Positions 34,201 to 46,816 of a DNA stretch of 64,000 nucleotides are shown here, piece after piece (position 1 is the stretch's first letter; each line of letters starts with the position of its first letter). The notes under the pieces are model-generated. The model searched no databases, was not told where the DNA came from, and worked only from the letters and a program-made list of their open reading frames with translations. Where the stretch lies: contig NC_134365.1 of NCBI RefSeq assembly GCF_035582795.1, forward strand, positions 211,140,387-211,204,386. The letters are read 5' to 3'. This DNA is from Mycteria americana (taxonomy: Eukaryota; Chordata; Aves; Ciconiiformes; Ciconiidae). Both the position numbers and the translations under genes were made by a program.

Positions 34201-36532
34201 CTGGATTCAAGGATCTTTGGGCTCTAAGGATATTTTGTTTGGGGACTCTGCCTGGAGTATAATTTATTAAACAAATCTGGTTGGCATTTATGATGATAGT
34301 ATGTTATTTTCGCAAACTTGCTTGATTACACTTCTGCCTTGGATCAGCTATGATAGTATTTATTCCAATGGAATCTCATTAGTTGCAATGCAGGAAATGA
34401 TTGCTACATTAACTGGCTCAAAATATTAGTTCTGCATGTATTTACTCATAGAGCGATTTATAAAAATTCTTGGGCTCAAGTAAGTATAAGATTCTTCATT
34501 AATGAAGTGAGACATTCATATTAGTACTTTAGTCTTTTGGATCCGCCACTATTTAGGGCCTGACACTAAACTTACTGAAGTTGTAGGAAGGTTCCCATTA
34601 TCTTTGGAGGACTTTGGATCAGACTGCTTATGATGAAGCTCCTTTAGATCATGTTAGATGTAAAAGAGAACAACGGTTGTAAAAGCGACTAAGGGTCAGT
34701 TTTATACATTTGCAAAGCTGACATTTAACTTTAAAAGCAGAAATAGATCAAGCAAGATTTGCAAAGTGAAAAAAAATGGCTGATTTTGGAATAAAATTTA
34801 ACTAGGTAACTTCTTAGGGAGTTTTAGAAATTTTAGTGCATCATTTTCAGTACTTCCTTTTCAGTACTTTCGTTTCTTTTCAGGCCGATGGTACTTCAGA
34901 TAGTACATTTTAGATCAGGATACTTGGTGCATTTAAGAGCAAGTAGGTAGAGGACTCTAGAAATTTCCAACTTTTTGTGCATTCATTTATAATCATCCAG
35001 CATTAATTCTTTACACACCTATGATACACTAGTCACTCTTGTAATTCCCTAGGCAATAAGCGTGGTTTTCTTTATCCATGGTCTTTTTTGGGTATACAAC
35101 CTAACCAGGACTGGTTAAAAATATTGGACACATTCTCAGAGTTATTACTTAGATCTCTATGGAACTAAATTAACTAAATTGAACTGAACTGTTGGCTTTA
35201 TAAAGGAAATGCTTCCCTATACCACTACTCCATAAAGATCTAGAACACTATTCCTTACTGAAGAATACACAACACCAGGGGATTTATTTTCCTTTATTTA
35301 AAGAATAGCAAGACAAATAAGAAATTAAAGCTACATATAAATTTTACTATTTCCTTGCGTTCTCAGGAGACAGGAGGATTTTTACACACAACTGCTCCAG
35401 ATGCTGGTAGCACTTTTAGACTCTGCAAGCTGCTTGCTTCAGCAAAAAAAATCCGATTTCTGCAACCCATGATGAAGAGAAGCTGTTTACAGAAGCTCAT
35501 CAAACTCTAGAGCTTATGTATGCAGGGGGACATTATTTAAACTCTCAGTCTGCCTCTTTTATTTCCCAGCAGCATGGATGTAGCCAAAGACAATGCCTGT
35601 AATCCCATGTTAAATGCCTTCTCTGGCACCAGGGCCAACTTTCAAACTCTTTTTTCCCTCCAAAATAGAGCGACCGTTTAATTGAGAATGGTGCATGGCC
35701 TGTGCCAAGTCCTAAATTATGCCTGAGAGTTATTTAGGAAACTTTGAGCATAAAAATACCCCAGGCTCTATCCTAACAATTAAACAGTATAAACAATCAC
35801 TTGCTTGTGTCTAAGACTGTGCTCTGCCAGTGTTTAATTTACTATTATTGCTAATAGGAGTACATGCTGGTAATCCAAACTATCTCAGATTATATCAATG
35901 CTGAGCCATGCTTAGATGCTGCATATAATTCAGAAATAGATAGGCCCTACATTGGAATAAACCCCAAAGGAGATATTTCCTATTGAAGAACTAGAAATAC
36001 CTATTGATTAGCTATACAGGTCAGCATATTCTCACGTGGGATAACTCCCTGCTTTGTATTCTGCCTGCTATACTACTCAACAGGGTGAACGATTAATATT
36101 TATAGATGTCCAATAAAAGCTGTATTCATTTGGGTAGTTATCCCAAATGGGTAAGAACCCAGCTGAACCATGGCAGCCAGAACAACCCCCCTGGTTACCC
36201 AGACCACCCCTGGGCCCTGTTATCCCCTAGCAGCACCTCTGCTTTGCCCTCCCTTTCCCACAGACAGCAGTTTCTCCCAGATGCCGGGTGCTATTTCTAG
36301 CTGCAGCCCTTCCTGTCAACACGCAGTTGCTTTTTGGGAGCAGCGAGGAGCCGGGCTCGGCCATTTGGCATCCTTCCTGCTACATCTTTGCCGCAGCTCT
36401 GGAGGTGTGATCCACACTCAAGTCTGACTTCAGCCGGTGCGGTTCTTCGTTCAGATGCTGTAGCTACAGACTCTGCCTCCTCGGGAGACAGCTTGTGCGA
36501 AAGAGGGAGGTCAGCTCAGAGTCAGAGGAAGG
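31243..36532. other. Gene-poor unique-looking stretch, about 5.3 kb
   Basis: No dispersed repeat is recognised over most of this interval. One plus-strand frame of 163 codons (33,641-34,132) begins exactly after an acceptor-like 'atttcctccttctcag'. Segments 31,790-32,100 and 35,570-35,990 are free of simple repeats and rich in TAAT, CAATTA and AATAAAAG words, as in conserved noncoding DNA. From 36,150 to 36,530 GC rises. Confidence 0.4.
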
Positions 36533-36678
36533 GAATTCCTTGTTCGCTGGAGGTTTTCAAGATGCAACTGGACAGGGTGGTAGATAATCTCATGTAGGGT
36601 CCCTTTCCCACGAAAGGTTGGACCAGATGACCTTTGGAGGTCCCTTCCAGCCTGGGCTGGTCTAGGGTTCTATGGTTG
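36533..36678 (+). mobile_element. CR1 LINE 3' end
   Basis: The text 'ctggaggttttcaagatgc', 'aactggacaggg', 'ttggaccagatgacctttgg' and 'ggtcccttccagcctggg' is the final part of a CR1 subfamily, ending near 'ggttctatgg'. 5'-truncated. Confidence 0.88.
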
Positions 36679-37574
36679 TTGCAGGATGTAAAGTCAAGAG
36701 TCTGTGCTCGCTCTTGGGATTTTATTGTTGTTCTTTCAATCTCTTAGGTTTTCCTTACAGGCCACTGTTCTGGCGGGAGTTTTCCACACAAGATTTTAAC
36801 CTTGCACTTTGAGGTGAAAAGTAAGCGTTCTGTTTTAATGGTGGCAGTGACGGGTTTGTGAACATGGCTTCCTTACAGGGCTCAAAATCATGGAAGTACT
36901 AGAAGAACTCCACATTCAGATTTATTATTTTAATCTGCTAACTCTGAAGCTTCTGTGAAGACTTTTGAAGGAACCAACAGTATTTGAGTAACTGTATTTA
37001 CCGACAGATGGAAGAGTTCTTCAGAAAATTCCGAGAACGTGGGCTATTGCCTTACATTATTCTACTACAGACAAGGTTCTTACTTGTTCAGTACATTAAT
37101 TTAAAAAAATGAGAGTAAAATACTTGGTGCACGGATATAGCCACTAGATGGGAGGCAAGAGCTGGTTAGGAACTGGGAGCATCAGCACCATGGGATGCAC
37201 CTGGGGAGCCCTCAGCTGCCACCGCCAGCTGGGACGTGCCACAGCGGAGCTGCACACTAATCCGTCTGGGCCCACTTGTCCAAGTGTACACAAGCAGGTT
37301 ATTCACTGCACGGGAAAGGGTTTTTTATGAATTTTAGTGGTGGTGGTGAATTGTTGAGGGAGCGGGATGTTTTAAAAATAACGGTGTTAATTCTCTGCCT
37401 TTAAATGGCTTTGCCATAGGAAATTTTCCACTTTCATCTGCAGCGCTGATGGAAAGGAACATCTTTCACATTATCTCATCTACATGAGGTCTATTAAAAA
37501 TACAGCCGCCAAAAGCTTTTGTGGGGCAGGAGTGGTATTTGCCTGTGCGTTAAGAGGGTGGAATCCAAGTCTTT
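36679..37574. other. No recognised feature
   Basis: No coding or repeat signal that I can support. Confidence 0.4.
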
Positions 37575-37680
37575 ACAATGTCACAGACTTTCTGTGTAGC
37601 TTTAAGCAAGCTGGTTTTTTCCTCTGTATTTCAGTTCTTCCTCAGCTTCTCTTTTTTTTTCCTATTTAAGTGGCATATAA
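37575..37680 (-). mobile_element. Possible MIR-like SINE remnant, minus strand
   Basis: The words 'tttctgtgtagctttaagcaag' and 'ttcctctgtatttcagtt' follow the reverse complement of the MIR core (in which the tRNA-like gtgaccttgggcaagt text precedes the cctcagtttcc text). Diverged and short. Confidence 0.4.
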
Positions 37681-38300
37681 TGGAACTTCCTTTCTTCCCC
37701 AGTGGAGATTAATACTATAGACTGTCCTATCATAATACTGTACAATATAGAAATGTCTTTGAGCAATTTGTGGGTACACTTTTTAATAAGAAAAAGTCTG
37801 ACTTTTTCACAGTTTTGTGTGGCTCCTTATATTTAACTTTAGCCAGGATAACAGAAATTTGGTCCAGCCTGTTGCCTAAAACTATTTGTAAAAACTGACC
37901 AAAGCAAAAAGACAAAGAAATGTAATAATTTAAAACAAAAAGACATACTGATCTCAGCCAAAAGGGGTGTGGGTTGACTAACCAGTGGACTATGCTGGTC
38001 GTGTAAGAAATTAAGAGTAACAGATGAATAAAATAAGAAAAAAGGTGGTTTAACTGAAAACCATTTGCTGAAGTTTTTAATATAGTGGCACAGACAGAAA
38101 GAAATATAATTTGACACCTCTGACAAATGACTTCTGTAACATCCTGGTAGGACCTCGAAGCGCACTGCAATACCAGTGTGCTTTCACATCCCCATCTTGG
38201 GAGTTACGGTAACTTCACTGAGACAGACAGAGGGACCCGAAGGATCCCTCATCCCCACCTTTGCCAGCTTTGGCAGTGTCTTGATATTTGACCTGGAGTT
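37681..38300. other. No recognised feature
   Basis: A minus-strand frame of 146 codons (37,730-38,170) and an overlapping one of 108 codons occur. Both are Leu-, Phe- and Ser-rich, as expected from AT-rich DNA, and neither has a domain. Probably chance. Confidence 0.4.
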
Positions 38301-38304
38301 TCCT

Positions 38305-38386
38305 GTGCCTTTTTTTCCCCCTCTTACCTTTTTTCTATCTTTTATTCTTATCTTACCTTTTTCTATCTTTTTTTTTTTTCTTCAGC
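38305..38386. repeat. Polypyrimidine tract with tandem TCTTACCTTTTTCTATCTTTT-like units
   Basis: An 80-base run of T and C contains two near copies of a unit with the words TTACCTTTTT and CTATCTTTT, then a T13 run and CTTCAG. The end resembles a splice acceptor, but no convincing exon follows. Confidence 0.8.
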
Positions 38387-38558
38387 CAAGAAAGTCTGTT
38401 CAGTAACTCTGCTGGAAGAGTTTTCCTGGGCATGGAGCAGCTAATTGAATCATATTAACATATGTATTCTTCAGTAAAAAAGGTACAAATAAGAACACCA
38501 AAACCAGAACCTATACATCAAGGTCCTTGTTGGAGTCTGGCTGCCTGTGCTCAAGGCC

Positions 38559-38815
38559 AGCTTTCACGTGGCCTCACCAGGGACCTCTGCCCTTTGGCTT
38601 GGGCTCAGGCTCTTGCCCTTGGTTTTTGCTGATCCTGACCTGCTGACTTGCTTTGCTGACTTGCTGGCCCTGCTCTGCTCTTCTGGCCGGGTACTGTGGG
38701 ATGGTGCCGTGTTGGGGGGGGCACTGCCCTGTCCCTCACCATCACCCGTGGCTTCTGCCTCCCCTGCCCTCACCCAGCGCCTGCTCCTGCTGCTCCCTGA
38801 CACTGTATTTTCCAT
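38559..38815 (+). repeat. GC-rich segment related to 13,656-13,865 (possible dispersed repeat)
   Basis: Shares with the earlier copy, in order, 'ctctgctcttctggc', 'ctgtggga', 'gtgttgggg', 'gggcactgccct', 'cctcacc-tcaccc' and a Cys/Pro-like 'ctgccc...' end, in the same orientation. An internal doubling, 'ctgacttgctttgctgacttgctgg', lies at 38,642-38,666. The longest frames (121 codons + and 109 codons -) reflect composition. Confidence 0.6.
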
Positions 38816-41800
38816 ACTTGCTGCTTTTTTCTTTCTCCTTTTGAAAATTTGTCTTGCTTTGTCCTCAAGAAAACAGGAAAGCAACATTAACAAGTTCAGA
38901 CCATCTCAGTGAAATTGTCTTTCATCTTCTCCCTACAAAAGACTATCTAAATGACAGTCAAATGAGGAAAGTTTCCATAAAAAATCCTCTCTTTTACAAA
39001 AGAGAAAGACATTAAATCACGTTGTTAAAATTAAAACTTCATCAATATTTTAACTATCTTTCCTTTAAGAAGTTTTAATAATGTTTACCATGAGATGAAG
39101 CATGCCCAAATCTCTTGACTCAGACCTTCATATCGTTTAGTATTCTAATATTCTCCTTCAGATGAGTCTTACTGATGCCTTTAACTTCTGTACCCATTTG
39201 GTCCACCAAAACTACCATAAAACTGGTTATTTATCAAAGCTATAAGCCTTTTTGAAGCACTTTTCTCTGTCTGAGAATGTACTTAATCTAGTCAAACAGA
39301 AAAGATTGGTAATTAATAGATCTTGGATACCTGTTGCTGAAATTACGCTTTAAATATGATACATGGAGAAGCTGGATTGTACTTTGGAGAAGCAGGAGCA
39401 TATTCTGACAGACCAGAAACAAACCTGGGCTTCCAAAGTTCAGTTCCCCAACATGTACAGTCTAGTCCCTTCTCCACTCCAGATATTTTAATGATTTCCT
39501 AGGTGCAGTCCTTTGCTAGCAGTAAGGGTTAGCATCCCTGGGCTAACCACTGCAACCCTGCTGTTCAATGCTGTTCATTATCTGCTGCTGCCCGAATTCA
39601 GACAGGTGTGTCTGTATCCCCCAAACGAAATAATAGCCTGGTCTGACCCTGAAGCTCCAACCTCTAATAATGCTGCAAAGGTTAGAGTTTGATTAGTGGT
39701 ATATGGAGATGTCCCAAAGGAGCTGCTGTCCTCAGCGGCACCTGTGATATCTAGGAAGGCTGAGGCAGCCAGCCACCTTTCTTACATGACCCACTGTGCT
39801 GCTAACACAGGAGCATTAATCCACGTTGAAAAGCCTTCTGTGTCCTCAGTACAGCGTTTTGAGGTCTTCATGGAGGACTAAATAGCATTTAAAGCCCTCA
39901 TACTCTTTGACTAGGCATCAAGATAGCTTTTCCTCTCTCCTTCTGGTTCTTAAACCAGCTTTATTATACAGTGAAGGAAGGATTTGTACAGGATCATTTC
40001 TTAGCCCACCAATGTTTGGTCTCTTCCTGTGCTTCTGCCTCTCTTCTCCTACATTAATAGCCCTTCATTAGCAAAATTTTACTTCTGGCCAAAATGTGAC
40101 AAACTACTGCATACCTAGAACACAAATATACAAATGGACCTGGCTCATTTGTTTCTCTCCCCTCCATTCCCCAAGAAGTGATAGCCTTTCTTCATGGAAC
40201 CTCAGGCTGCTTCCTTGGCCTGGATTATCCCTTAAGAGCAAAAGTGTTGTGCTGAACAGGGGAACAATTTACACAACACTTTCATTTCTGAAATGCTATT
40301 GAACTGCTAGTAATTGTAATGCTGTAGTGTACATAGGGGAAGTTGACCCAGATTGGATGAACTGAGCAGAAATCACATCCATACTTTCCTTAAAGCCTCC
40401 CACTGCTGTGCTACCAGAACAAGCAGCTGGTAAATGTCAGCAGCTAATATTTTTATTTTCATACCATCTTAATTTGTCTGAACAGGCCAAGGTAAAATTA
40501 ACTACCTGGCTACCACTGAGTCTGGTGCTATGGAGCAAGCTATGACTGAAAAAAGGCATTACAGACACTTCTACTGGGAGTGGCAGGGAGAAGTGGACTC
40601 AGGAGATTCTGACCTCCATTTCTGTGTCCATTGGCTACACCAGAGATGGTTAACCCGTAACTCCTGGTATGATTCACAACATTTCTTTACACAGGAAAGA
40701 AGCATCTTGCACAGCAAGCATCTCCTTCCTCTCTCCACCTTGCCCATGCTCTGCTCTTGTTCCAGCTACAGACAAAGGAGACTCTGCAACTTCTTGGCTC
40801 CTTCAGGAACCACCTGCTTGCTGAGACCCTCTTCAATGCATCTATACCAGTGAACAAAATCTATACTAGTAACCAAAACAGGACAGGGTCTTTTTTTCTG
40901 AGCATGAAGTAAGAAAAACTAACAGAACTAATAGAACACAGCCCATATAGCTAAAGTCCATCACCCTCCAAAATGTGATAGCCACATCCAATCTCCTTGT
41001 TGGGAATGGTCCATGTGCAAGCTGTGCGTGGGAAAGTGCAAGCTCAGCTCAGAACCATGCCAGGTTTTTTATTGGAATTTAATATAGATAATCACAGAAC
41101 AGTGGTTGTACCCACCATCTAAGAAGCTTACTGGTATAGACACAGTCCAAATGGCTGTATAATGGGGCACGTAGCCCACCCACAAACTGGGACGTGCACC
41201 AGGCTATCACCTTCCAAATTTTAAAGTCATGATTGCCCATTGCTAATCAATAGCAGTCTCCCCCAAATTTTTCCTATGTAGAACATAAATTGGTGATGTA
41301 AATTGGTGGATTTCCAAAGATATATATATTTCATTTCCAGACTGTATGTAATCCTTTAATGCAAACCAATAGAGGCAGAGACATTACTGGAAGCAGCAAT
41401 GGCTTCCACCAAGAAGCAGCTCTTTCTCGCCTCAGTCCCTCTTTGTAGTCCCACTTTTGTGTAACTGTTAAGTACTTTGTTATTTTGTTTCTGATATCAA
41501 GCTTATCTCAGACCCTAAGCTGAGAAAAGAAGAGGAATAAATGATGAAAAGGGTTAGTGAAGAGAAAAAAGGGATAAAGATAAAAGTGTCATTTCTTTTT
41601 CTGTCACATACAGGACTGTAACTGTAAATGGATACCAGTACTGCATGAATCAGCTTTCCATTCTATTGTCAGAAGTCCAGAGCTAAGTATAATATTCAGC
41701 ATTAAATGAATATGAATTATTATTATTTACCTCAGTCTAAATATACAGCACTTGTAAGAGATGGATATGCTCATTTTGAAAATTTCTTTGGGAAGTAAAG

Positions 41801-42236
41801 AACAGAACAAACTTCTGTGTACAAGAGGAGGTGTTCACTGTATTGATAAAGTGAATGCCATTCAAGGTAAGTACTCCAGAAGAAGACAACAGTTGTTAGT
41901 GCATCCTTTTGTTCTGCTAAATGCTTTATTTATGGGGTTTGGGATACACAGTTTTATGCAACTGACAATTCAAAAGCAAACATTGCTGTCCACAAAGAAT
42001 TAGATCTTTAGGGAGAAAAATGTTTTTGTCAGAATGTAGTAAGATTTGTTTCTAATTACAGTGTAGCAGTACTTCTCTCTGAATGGAAGACACAATTTCA
42101 TTGTATTTACACCGAAAGCTGAAATGATGGCTGCTCATTTGTGACACTGACATTCCACGAATCAAATGGGCTGCCTATAAAATTAAAAAGCATGAGAATT
42201 TTCTACTGCTCTCCTTTCCCCTCATCCCTCCTCCAC
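38816..42236. other. No gene recognised, about 3.4 kb
   Basis: AT-rich with small ORFs (for example 40,530-40,853 +). A strong donor-like word (CAAG|GTAAGT at 41,866) is not paired with a convincing upstream acceptor and open frame. No dispersed repeat recognised. Confidence 0.4.
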
Positions 42237-42901
42237 TGTGGTGGGTTGATCTTGGCTGTCCCCCAGGTGCCCCCCAAGTTACTCTATCACTCCCCATCCT
42301 TCAGGAACAGACTGCTCCAGCGTGGGTCCCTCACGGGGTCACAAGTCCTGCCAGCAAACCTGCTCCAGTGTGGGCTCCTCTCTCCACGGGTCCACAGGTC
42401 CTGCCAGGAGCCTGCTCCAGCGCGGGCTTCTCATGGGGTCACAGCCTCCTTTGGGCACATCCACCTGCTCCAGCATGGGCTCCTCCATGGGCTGCAGGTG
42501 GAGATCTGCTCCACCGTTAACCTCCATGGGCTGCAGGGACAGCCTGCCTCACCATGGGCTTCACCAGGGGCTGCAGGGGAACCTCTGCTCCGGTGCCTGG
42601 AGCACCTCCTCTCCCTCCTTCTTCACTGACCTTGGTGTCTGCAGAGCTGTTGCTCTCACATATTCTCACTCCTCTCTCCCGGCTCCTGTTGTGCAGCAGT
42701 TTTCCCCCTTCTTAAATATGTTACCACAGAGGTGCTGCCAGCGTCGCTGATGGGCTTGGCCTTGGCCAGCGGCGGGTCTGTCTTGGAGCCGGCTGGCATT
42801 GGCTCTGTCGGTCATGGGGGAAGAATCTTCTAGCAGCTTCTCACAGAAGCCACCCATGTAGCCCCCCTGCTACTGAAATCTTACCACACAAATCCAATAC
42901 A
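42237..42901 (-). mobile_element. ERV LTR, family B, internally deleted, minus strand
   Basis: The plus strand starts 'tgtggtgggttgatcttgg' and ends 'cacacaaatccaataca'. The perfect 5-bp flanks TCCAC at 42,232-42,236 and 42,902-42,906 mark both ends of the original insertion. Compared with the full copy at 53.6 kb it lacks about 370 bp between the 'ctctatcactcc' and 'ccttcaggaacagac' blocks. Most of the body is a string of 'ctgctccag.gtgggtcc'-type short motifs. The open frames at 42,141-42,750 are LTR sequence, not genes. Confidence 0.93.
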
Positions 42902-42953
42902 TCCACTTTCATTCATCGTGTTCTGGATACCATTTCTTACATACCTGGGATGC

Positions 42954-43523
42954 CGTACTGGTTTTGGCTGAGATAGAGTTAATTTTCTCACCCACGCTGT
43001 AGCAGTCTGTTCCTGAAGGACTGCACCCCATAGAAAGGACCCACGCTGGAGAGTTCGTGAAGAACTGCAGCCTGTGGGAAGGACCCATGTTGGAGAAGCT
43101 CACGGAGGACTGTCTCCCCTGGGTGGGACCCCACACTGGAGCAGGGGAAGAGTGTGAGGAGAAAGGAGCAGCAGAGACGACGTGTGATGAACTGACCGCA
43201 ACCCCCATTCCCTGACGCAGGGGGAGGAGGTAGAGAAACAGGGAGTGAAGCTGAGCCTGGGAAGAAAGGAGGGGTGGGGGGAAGGTGCTTTTTAGATTTG
43301 TTCTTATTTCTCATCATCCTGCTGTTTAATTGGCGATAAATGAAATTAATTTCCCCAAGTTGAGTCTGTTTTGCCCGTGACGGTAATTGCTGAGTGATCT
43401 CCCTGTCCTTATCTCGACCCACGAGCCCTTTGTCGCATTTTCTCTCCCGTGTCCCGTTAAGGAGGGGGAGTGATAGAGCGGCTTGGTGGGCGCCTGGTGG
43501 ACAGCCAAGGTCAACCCACCACA
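42954..43523 (+). mobile_element. Chimeric ERV LTR: family A 5' end on family B body, plus strand
   Basis: The first 40 bases ('gtactggttttggctgagat', 'agagttaattttct') are the start of family A. From about 42,993 ('cccacgctgtagcagtctg') the text is the reverse complement of family B, running to 'aaggtcaacccaccaca' at 43,523. It includes the 'aattaatttccccaagttgag' region with ATAAAT near 43,337. It lacks the first 450 or so bases of family B. No clear target duplication. It lies 52 bp from the inverted family B copy and on the opposite strand, so the two form an imperfect inverted pair. Confidence 0.88.
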
Positions 43524-46075
43524 GTGGGCTCAGCAGTACCTCCAACGCGTAAAGCCGAGCAGCTGGAAAAAGGAGCAGAACCTGAACCTGTACTTATGCA
43601 GATCCAATGGGCAGGAGTCTGCATGCAAGGAGCAGAAAGGGTGGCTATTCTCGAGTACAACAGCTATATTGCAGCGGTCCAGATGGACTACTGCTTGCTC
43701 GCAGTTTGAATCTATTATGCAGGCAGAAACAGGCCATCAATTAATTTCTGAATTACTCACATTGGTTCTGGCTATAAAGACAGTGCATGCGATTGATTTT
43801 TACCCTGTTTAATAGGATGGCTTCCATGGATGGAAGGACAGCTTCTAAATGCTTCCTGAATATGAGTGGCTGACCTGAATTTCTAAGATAAATGCCAAAT
43901 GGTACACTTTAGTTTTCATAGAACATTAAATAAAGCTAAGAGCAGATGAAAAAGAGCTGGATTACCATATTCACTGAACAAATCAGTACCACTGCAGGTA
44001 CTTGTACATATAGAGCAATTGCAAATTTCAGAATAATAAACTGATCCTGGCAAAATCCTACAGATGTACTTACTCCAGTGCTCAGTTGTCTGATGATCAT
44101 AGATCTCCTAACATCTAGTACTTTCTGGCTCTTTCCAGGAGGTGCTATTTTTTTGTTGTTTGATTTGATTTGGTTCTTCCTCAGAATTAAATGGAAATGA
44201 TCTATGCAGCTATTTTTTAATTCCTCTAATTAACATTTCCTGCAGCTTTAAAAAATATTTTCAGTATCATCTTTTAATTACTAACGGGCTATGGTTTTAC
44301 GGTGTCCTACAACTACTTTTACTTCAGGAAGCTCAATAATAGATAATCCTCCCCTTCACACTCCTCTTTGAACACTACTTCACAGGAATACAAGGGCCAT
44401 GAAAGCTTTGCAGCTGGTGGAGAGAGAATCCCCCCAAGATGCATGAAAGGAGTCCCTGCAGTGCATGCTGCGATGTGGATTTTCAGTTGCTTTGAGCTCT
44501 AGTTCTCTGGAGCTTTTTCATAAATTAGAGCAGGCTCTGGGAGTAATGCTTTATGCATGGGCTGTACTAGTTCCCAAAGCTGATGTGAATCATAGGAGTG
44601 GGAGGGTGGCTGACAGCCACCTTAGGGCTCTGCTGGTGGGCCATGTCTTTTTGTGATATTACAGCCATGGGTATCAAAAGAGATCTGGGCTGATGTATTA
44701 TATCTAGCTGTGAAAACTATGAATGGTAGAATTCCTTTTTAAAACAGGAGGGATTTGTCTTACACCACCACAATTCTTTTCCCTTCTTCTGTCATCTATT
44801 TTCAGTTCTTTTGTGTGTACGACATGCCCTGGAAATATTGCATGAGGACTGTTCTGCATGCGGGCTGTTTGAAGGTGCAAAGTCTGCTGGAATAGTGTTG
44901 GGGGACTGTGGAAATGGAAGGAGGCAGACTTTGTGCATTCTTGTCCACAGTGCTTTTTGGGAGCTGACTTGAAGAGGACTGTCCCCTGACGGTGCCTGGA
45001 CATAGTCTTGAAGAAATCTGGTTAGAGGTTCAGAACAGGGCCACAAAGTAAGACCTACCTGGTCCGCTTTTATTACTGAATATTCTAGTGCAAGACACAA
45101 CTGACCATAAGTTGGGGACAGATGTCAAGACCTGAAGTGTCTCTGGTCATGTGCAGAACTTTAGATATCTAGCTAATTTCACAAGCATAAAGGTAGGTCC
45201 ATGCAGATGCTTAGAGTAAATAGAGTGTTGTACTTCTAGGACACCCTCAGAATTCAAGCACTGTTTTTCAGTTTGTAGCACTGGTGAAATTAGCAGGTTA
45301 AAATGGAAGAGTGTTGTAAATCTGAAACACTGCCCAAAATTATCATATGATCTCCTTTAGTGCAACTTGGTAAGTTTGTCATGCACTGCATCTGTTTTTA
45401 TTTAAATATTTAAGATAAATGACATAAGAACTGACAAAGATTCACAAGCATCTGAACATTTACGATATTTTCCCAAGTGACCTACTTACTGAAGGGATGC
45501 TGTACTTCAACTTTGAACTGTACTGAAAGAAAGTTGACACTGGCAGCCCACCAAATTAAACAACAAAAGTGAACCTTGATGTTGGCAACGCTTGACTGGT
45601 AAGTCCCAGTATATACAGATCTGTATGCAAATATAGATCTTTTATTTTCATTAAGTGACAGAAAAAATATTTTCCTTTAGCCACATGATAATGATTCATG
45701 CTGGGAAAAAGCCTGGTGGCTTTCTCAAATGTTTCTGATATTTGAACTGTGCTGATAATTTCTATTTGAAGTATGAACCACCAACAGCACTCTTGACAGC
45801 TGCAGCATCTGCTGTAATCATATTTATTCTTCATCAAAGCTTCGAGAGTCAACACACACCAGGCTTTTAACATTTTGTTACTCAACAGCTATGTTTTACA
45901 GATTCCAGTGGGGACCATCTAACATTTCTGTGTTCATCACAGCTGCAGCAATCAAACTTGTGAACAGCAGTTTTGGAGTTTGAAGCATAGCTGTTGAACA
46001 CAACGGTCCTTTTATGATCTGTGTTCTTAATCGGTGACATTGACAACATGACTGCCATCTTCAGCCACACACCTC
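43524..46075. other. No gene recognised, about 2.6 kb
   Basis: AT-rich sequence with chance ORFs on both strands (for example 44,704-45,100 - and 45,556-45,885 -). No family hallmark or reliable splice pair was seen. Confidence 0.4.
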
Positions 46076-46816
46076 AAGAACAACCCCAGGCACAAGTATA
46101 TGCTGGCAGCCACCCAGCTGGAAAGCAGCTTGGCAAAAGACCTGGGGGTTCTGGTGGACACCAAGTTGAATGTGAGCCAGCAATGGGCCCTTGCCACAAA
46201 GAAGGCCAACGGTAACCTGGTCTGCATTAGACAAAGCATTGGCACCATGTCAAGGGAGGTGATGAATCCTTCCCCTCTGCTCAGCACTGGTGAGGCCACA
46301 CCTGGAGTACTGTATCCAGTTCTGGGCTCCCCAGTACAAGAGAGACATGGACATACTGGAGAGGGTCCAGCGAAGGGCCACAAGGATGATTAAGGGACTG
46401 GAGCATCTCTCCTCTGAGGAAAGGCTGAGAGAGCTGGGACGGTTCAGCCTGGCAGCCTGGAGAAGAGAAGGCTCAGGGGGGATCTTATCAACATATATAA
46501 ATACCTGAAGAGAAGATACAAAAAGGATGGAGCCAGGCTCTTTTTAGTGGTGCTCAGTGCCAGGACCAGAGACAATGGGCACAAACTGAAACACAGGAGG
46601 TTCCCTCTGAGCATCAGGAAACACTTTTTTACCATGAGGGTGACCGGGCACTGGCACACATTGCCCATGGAGGCTGTGGAGTCTCCCTTTGTGGAGATAT
46701 TCAAAAGTTGTCTGGACAGGTCCAGGTGGCCCTGCTTGAGCAGGGGGGTTGGACCAGATGACTTCCAGAGGTGCCTTCCAATCTCTACCATGCTGTGATT
46801 CTGTGATTCTATGAAA
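46076..46816 (+). mobile_element. CR1 LINE 3' half (end of ORF2, 3' UTR, tail)
   Basis: About 740 bp of well-kept CR1. The frame at 46,290-46,508 reads [20 protein letters not shown] and [20 protein letters not shown], the end of the CR1 reverse-transcriptase protein. It shifts frame near 46,460 after 'cagcctggcagcctggag', where the family has 'cagcctggagaag': an 8-base duplication. The 3' end 'ggttggaccagatgacttcc' and 'tgattctgtgattctatga' is intact. 5'-truncated and inactive. Confidence 0.95.

Noticed and set aside
37730..38170. 146-codon minus-strand frame with hydrophobic stretches
   Set aside because: Composition follows AT-rich DNA, and a second frame overlaps it. No membrane-protein family recognised.
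41761..41866. Open segment before a CAAG|GTAAGT donor
   Set aside because: The donor is good, but no acceptor gives an open frame that looks protein-like.
42141..43812. Open frames of up to 185 codons
   Set aside because: They lie largely within LTR sequence, and the same text recurs in other LTR copies, so they are not genes.
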